A stretch of DNA of 64,000 bases from Buddleja alternifolia (taxonomy: Eukaryota; Streptophyta; Magnoliopsida; Lamiales; Scrophulariaceae). Location of the stretch: contig CM033395.1 in assembly GCA_019426215.1 (NCBI GenBank), positions 2,177,501 to 2,241,500 on the forward strand, written 5' to 3'. Numbering within the stretch: position 1 is the stretch's first letter; each line of letters begins with the position of its first letter. The translations under genes and the position numbers were made by a program. Shown one piece after another: positions 59,536 to 64,000 of this stretch. The notes below the pieces were generated by a model that was given only the letters and a program-made list of their open reading frames with translations, was not told the origin of the DNA and did not search any database.

Positions 59536-59724
59536 TCTTAGAAACACATATTAAAGAGAGAAAAGAAATTCATCTTATTCATTCTGTGTGGAATTACAGA
59601 AAGTAGAATTCTGAATTGAAAAAATTACTAAGAAAGGAAACAGGGCACTTATATATATAGACTAACTCTAACCCACTTTTGACTTCACTTTGACTTGTTG
59701 ACTTTGACTATCCTCTTCTTGACA
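59536..59724 (-). repeat. 5' LTR of copia-C
   Basis: 189 bp; one visible difference (C against T in the AAAAATTA[C/T]TAAG segment) from the 3' LTR. Confidence 0.92.
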
Positions 59725-59729
59725 GAATT

Positions 59730-60666
59730 GTTTTGTTATTGTGCTTAAATGATAACCAAGTCTAGTGATGAATACCACCAAATCCAGCACACCTATTAAA
59801 TTGAGAATGATGGAGAATTAATTTGCAAGAACAATGGGTTGGTCCAATATATTAGTTGTGGACTTGTGGTTGATGGAATAGCACTTGAAATAGTAGATTA
59901 ACAACCCCCCCCCCCAAACCCCACCCCACCCCACACCAAACATTTGTTACATTAATGACCCTCATTTTGAAAATATGGCCCACATTTAACAAAAATATAA
60001 TTTTGGTTCTATTAATAGAAGTTGAGCATTTTGGATCCCGAAATTTATGGTTCTGTATATTTAGTCTAATAATTTAAAAAATATTATACATTTGGTCCAT
60101 ACCATTTATTTTTGTCTTTTTCGAACGGAACTGGATGTATGAGTGTCATTTAATTTGATTGTTGATTTTGCTGCTTTGGCTAAAAACTCATGCAAGGAAG
60201 ATGCATGAGCGCTTCAAGGAGAACATCATCATTAGAGCTTTTCCACTATATGACATGTTTTTTTCCTCATTCAAGCCAGTCATATATTTTCATATCATTT
60301 TCCCCACCAAATCATTGGAACAAGCACCTGACATTCACGAGCATTTTCATTAAATCATTAACAAGAAGGACTAACTATGTAAAAGAAAAACGTATATATC
60401 ATGAGGACTAATTAGCAGAACGAAGCTCATAATCAAATGTGTATAACTCATACTGTTAAAAAAAAGTTTGTCACCCATATCTAATTAGATCAAAATGCAA
60501 TTTGGCCCATTAATTTAAATCAAACTAGAAAAAGGAAATATTCATTCAACCATAATTATCTCTGGCATTAAAGCATGTTTGTATCTATAGAATGATTGAT
60601 ATGAATTTTTTTTGTTTTTTTTTTTAAATCACACTTAGGACATTTTATAGATTTTTTTCTCTCCAC
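59730..60666. other. Intergenic sequence with a C-run cluster
   Basis: No gene. The frames at 60159-60353 and 60190-60411 overlap in different frames and have no motif. Confidence 0.45.
59905..59932 (-). other. Potential G-quadruplex
   Basis: Plus strand has 11 C, then three runs of 4 C separated by 3, 1 and 1 bases, so the minus strand has four G-runs of at least 4 with very short loops. Confidence 0.6.
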
Positions 60667-62805
60667 GTTGAGAGCTTTCTCTCACTGCATGGGAGATTAG
60701 GGTTAGGGCTTATGTAGTTTTAGGTTTGCTCTTCTCCTCTTCTATTGAATCTATTATGGAGTGATGCACGAGTTTTCCTTTCTTGCAGCCTGAGTTATGG
60801 TTTCTCTTCAGAGTGGTACACCTATTAAATCGTTGTTGTGTATGCTCTCTCTCCCCATAATGGAAATTTTTCAAAGAATCGCCGCCGCCTATCTTTTTTC
60901 GCCGCTCACCTTCAGCGCTTCTCGCCTGTTAGGATTATACCCTCAGATGCCATAGAGGATAGAATGATAGGCATCTTTCTTATAATGAACATATTTCTTA
61001 TTTATAATAAAAGACATTGTTTAGTTTTCACTTAAATCTTATTTGCATCTATAAGTAGTGTAAAACATTTTGTCCATATTTTCAGTGCAATCTCTCTACT
61101 TCCTATGGGATAGGAAGATTGGCACTAGAGAGATTGATCTTGATTACTTAAACTCGTTCGCAAGTAATATAAAGTTTTTAATGGACAAATAAAGACTTGG
61201 AACACTTGTACAATCTGAGCTTTGACATGGGAGTGCCCGTCGGACACCATGTGATGGTGGGAGCTTAAGACTGTAGGCACATCAGCGGAACTGATATGCT
61301 CGAACATGACTCGCATCAGACTGTCACATGGGTTTTCACTCTGTGACTGTCAACGACAGAACTGATTATGCGTAATAGGTATAAGTGAACCTTTGACCTG
61401 AAGTATTAGGCTGAATATACACTTGTGACGTCAAGTCTGTCACTAGAGTAGTTAGACCCAATTCACCCATTGGTGGGGTCGACCTCGAAATGCGGCTTGA
61501 TGGGTAAATGATAGTCTTAGCTGATAACTAATATGAGATTTGTTCTCTCATAAGTGAATGAGGAAGTATCCTATGTGATTATAGATAATAGAGATCAAAA
61601 TCTTTGGCCAAAGCAAAAGAGAGGATTGTGCGAGGCACTAAATCGATCTCAATGATCTCGTATTATTATAATGAATACATATGGTCAAGTCCAGTGAGTT
61701 TGACATAACCATGACTCTCACTTGACTGGAACACGTGAACAAATAGTTTATACTTATACGGTATATATGATTGGAGGGTTGTGGAATGATCCATTCATTC
61801 GATTTCGTTTGGGCTATGAAGTGGGTCACGTGACTGGTTAGGTGTTACCCACTTCCTTTGGATTCCTCTCATTGCCAAACGAAACGAACCTAAAGAGTCG
61901 CGCTAAAGGATTGATAAAGAAAAATAAAAAGATTTTTCTAGTTTATTCTAGGAGATTTAATTTATGGGATAAATTAAATATAATTAATTAATTGCTCATT
62001 AGATGAGATAATTAATTATAAAGATAAAATTAATTATTAATTAATTTCTAAAGAATATAAATTAATGAAGTAATTTATCTAATTAATTTGGTTATTTAAC
62101 TAATTCATTTATTTACTGGATATAATAAATTATTAATTAAAACAAAAGACGAGCTGGGCCATGTAAGGGGGGTCCATTTGGACGCCTTCTAGGGCCGAGT
62201 TTGGCGTCCTCTTGGATGCGCAACATGGGCTCTAATCTTTTGTCTTGGTCAATAAGTCAAGTGATATTAAAAGGACTTTTGACCTAGATGGAATTAGAAA
62301 AATTCACACAACTCTCCTAGAAAGAAAAAGAAAAACTCCCCCCTCTCTTTGACATAGCTAGCCGTCGATCAAGGTGAAAAAAAGGGGATTTTTTGTCAAA
62401 TCAATCCGCGTGATTATTTAGAGGCAACGTACTTTCGTTGTTCGGATCAAGAATTCAAGAAAACTTCAAGGAATTCGTGAAGAGTGGATAGCACGATTTT
62501 TGAAGAATTGGAGCCTTCAAGTGTTCGAATTTTTGAAGGAGGATCGAGTTCTCCAACCACTTTGCTTCAACGGGTAAGTTTTATTTGTTTTAGCGTTTAT
62601 GTGATTCAATATGCAAATCGAGAAAAATACTTTGGGATTTTTAAAACCTTTCGCTGCGCAATTTTTCGCGTAACCCAACATCGCCATCTTCGCCTCGCTT
62701 TCTTTCTTTCTTGGTTTTTTCCTTTCGCCTCTGTTCATTTCTTTTACAGATTTGCTTGGTCTTCTTGTGTTACAGGTCTCCAAGGCTAAGTTTCTTGGTC
62801 GGATC
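60667..62805 (+). repeat. Unnamed dispersed repeat, copy 2, split by a solo LTR
   Basis: 60667-60927 and 62681-62800 match 1799-2153. The copy is interrupted at 60927 by the solo LTR and cut off at 62806 by another LTR. Confidence 0.65.
60928..62680 (+). mobile_element. Solo LTR, 1753 bp
   Basis: It begins TGTTAGG and ends CCCAACA, flanked on both sides by TCGCC (60923-60927 and 62681-62685). Copy 1 of the host repeat shows the empty site with a single TCGCC. No internal region or second LTR remains, so it formed by recombination between two LTRs. Superfamily cannot be told from the LTR alone; size and ends resemble the other long copia LTRs here. Confidence 0.88.
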
Positions 62806-63530
62806 TGTTGGGCGCAGTGGAAGTTTGAGCCGAGATTTAACTTATTAGGATTCGGCAAATCCCACCAACAAGTTGATGACAAAATATTATCTGGAAGAAT
62901 ATAACTATAGTGCACACAAGATTTACGTGGTTCGGAAAAATCCGTCTATGTCCTCGAGAGTTTTCGTTCTTCCACTATAAGAGAAATTACCGGTACAACT
63001 TGAGTTTATAGACAAACTCAAAAAACCCACTCTTGTACAACCACTCTTAAAGTTATATAGAACACTCTCCCAACCCTTTGTATTGCCCCAAGAGAAAGAC
63101 CACAAGTGTTTCCCATACCATACAATTTGTATCTCACAAATACATCTCTCTAACTCACACACTTATCCTTTGCTCTTGCTTTTGTTGGGTTGATTTCAAA
63201 TGGCAAGCAAAGGCCATATTTATAGCCAATGTCCTGCCACCCAAAAACTCTCCAATTGGTCCATTTAACAAGTTGGCCATGCATTATCATGCAAGTGTGC
63301 CAACTTGTTCAAGTTAGTCATGTCCAACTTGACCTTATTCTTTTTTCTTTACTTTGTGGGTGGACCCCAATAATATCCACCTCCACCACAAATTCACTGC
63401 AAACCAAATTGCAGAATACCATTGGCCTTCAATCAGTCTGCTGCACATGTCGAATCAGTAAGGTCCTAATTCCACCTGATTCAAAACCGACCAATGGACA
63501 CATTCAGCCCAATTAACACAGCTAATCGAC
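62806..63530 (-). repeat. 3' LTR of a degenerate copia (copia-E)
   Basis: In minus orientation it ends GCGCCCAACA at 62806 and has a TATA box GGCTATAAATATGG (plus 63213-63226). The 5' border is uncertain, perhaps near 63520-63530. Confidence 0.55.
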
Positions 63531-63689
63531 TGCCAAGAGGGATGACCTCAACCCATCCTCTCGTCTAGCAGGATTCACACCCGTTTGTACCCTGACAGTG
63601 TTCTGGCGCGCTCCACCTCTAGTCATCCTTTGAGGTCACCAGACGATATAAATTTTCATACTTCTCTTTTTTTATTAGGATCTCCCCGC

Positions 63690-64000
63690 TAGACTTTCAA
63701 GATTCCACCTCAAGCTGAATACTCACAGTCCTCGGAGTCCAATTGGCTCATGAAAATCAAATTTCTTCACATCTTTGGGACATATGCCACACCACCCAAA
63801 GTATGATCTACTCCATCAAACATCTTAATTCTCACCACCCCTGTAACCATAGTTGTACAAGTAGAACAATCACCCAAAGACACGGTAGCTATCCTTGTTT
63901 CTTAGAGTGTATCAAAATAGTCTTTAGTAGAGCATACATGCATTATGCATCTAGAATCTAAAAGCCATCCATCTCGAAATGAAGTATCTATACGAGTAGA
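63690..64000 (-). pseudogene. copia-E protease region remnant, runs off the window
   Basis: The minus strand reads WLLDSRCIMHVC near 63965, where Arg replaces Gly of the protease motif, then further on VVRIKMFDGVDHTLGGVAYV, with several stops. Integrase, RT and RNase H that should follow before the LTR are missing, so this element is internally deleted. Confidence 0.65.

Larger units (their letters stand above)
54497..59724 (-). mobile_element. Young, broken Ty1/copia element with short LTRs (copia-C)
   Basis: A 5228-bp element with 189-bp LTRs at 54497-54685 and 59536-59724 that differ at one visible base. A perfect GAATT target duplication flanks it (54492-54496 and 59725-59729). The primer site abuts the 5' LTR and a polypurine tract abuts the 3' LTR (plus 54686-54700). 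In element orientation the LTR begins TGTC but ends AAGA, not the usual CA. The coding frame has three in-frame stops and one frameshift. Confidence 0.93.

Overview
This window is nuclear DNA of a flowering plant, most probably a eudicot. The evidence is plant-type LTR retrotransposons, a PLS-class DYW pentatricopeptide-repeat gene, a 14-exon plant beta-hexosaminidase locus, GT-AG introns and an AT-rich background with many (TA)n tracts. It is mostly a graveyard of nested mobile elements with a gene island at about 33.9-43.4 kb. Only one long host gene looks intact, the DYW PPR gene at 41391-43373 (-).

Layout. 1-2.3 kb: intergenic, with three tandem perfect or near-perfect hairpins (1581-1730) and copy 1 of an unnamed dispersed repeat. 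2321-8577: a young Ty1/copia element (705-bp LTRs with one visible difference, 1409-aa polyprotein) inserted in that repeat. 10-21.6 kb: a decayed SIRE/Maximus-type copia with gag, pol and an env-position ORF. It is split by a young minus-strand element (14676-19496) that has LTRs and one open 675-aa ORF but no gag or pol. 21.6-28.6 kb: a decayed minus-strand copia whose leader holds a palindromic gypsy derivative (23202-25582) ending in U3 on both sides and flanked by a 5-bp target duplication. 28.6-33.2 kb: copia remnants, a MITE-like element and unassigned sequence.

33.9-43.4 kb (all minus strand): a beta-hexosaminidase locus with all 14 exons and splice sites recognisable but three in-frame TGA codons; four exons of an unidentified gene; and the PPR gene. 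44.7-47 kb: possible small spliced transcript. 47.2-53.0 kb: a CACTA-like element with subterminal repeats, carrying the first two exons of an amidohydrolase gene and a hAT-type MITE with an 8-bp target duplication. 54497-59724: a young but broken minus-strand copia with 189-bp LTRs. 60.7-62.8 kb: copy 2 of the unnamed repeat, split by a 1753-bp solo LTR with a 5-bp duplication. 62.8-64 kb: LTR and protease remnant of another copia, running off the window.

Most inactivating changes seen in genes and elements read as C-to-T (or G-to-A) transitions, as expected for deamination of methylated cytosine. The most unusual items are the pol-less element whose LTR promoter is fused directly to its ORF (14676-19496) and the U3/U3-ended foldback integration (23202-25582). 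All boundaries were read by eye; no database or alignment tool was used.
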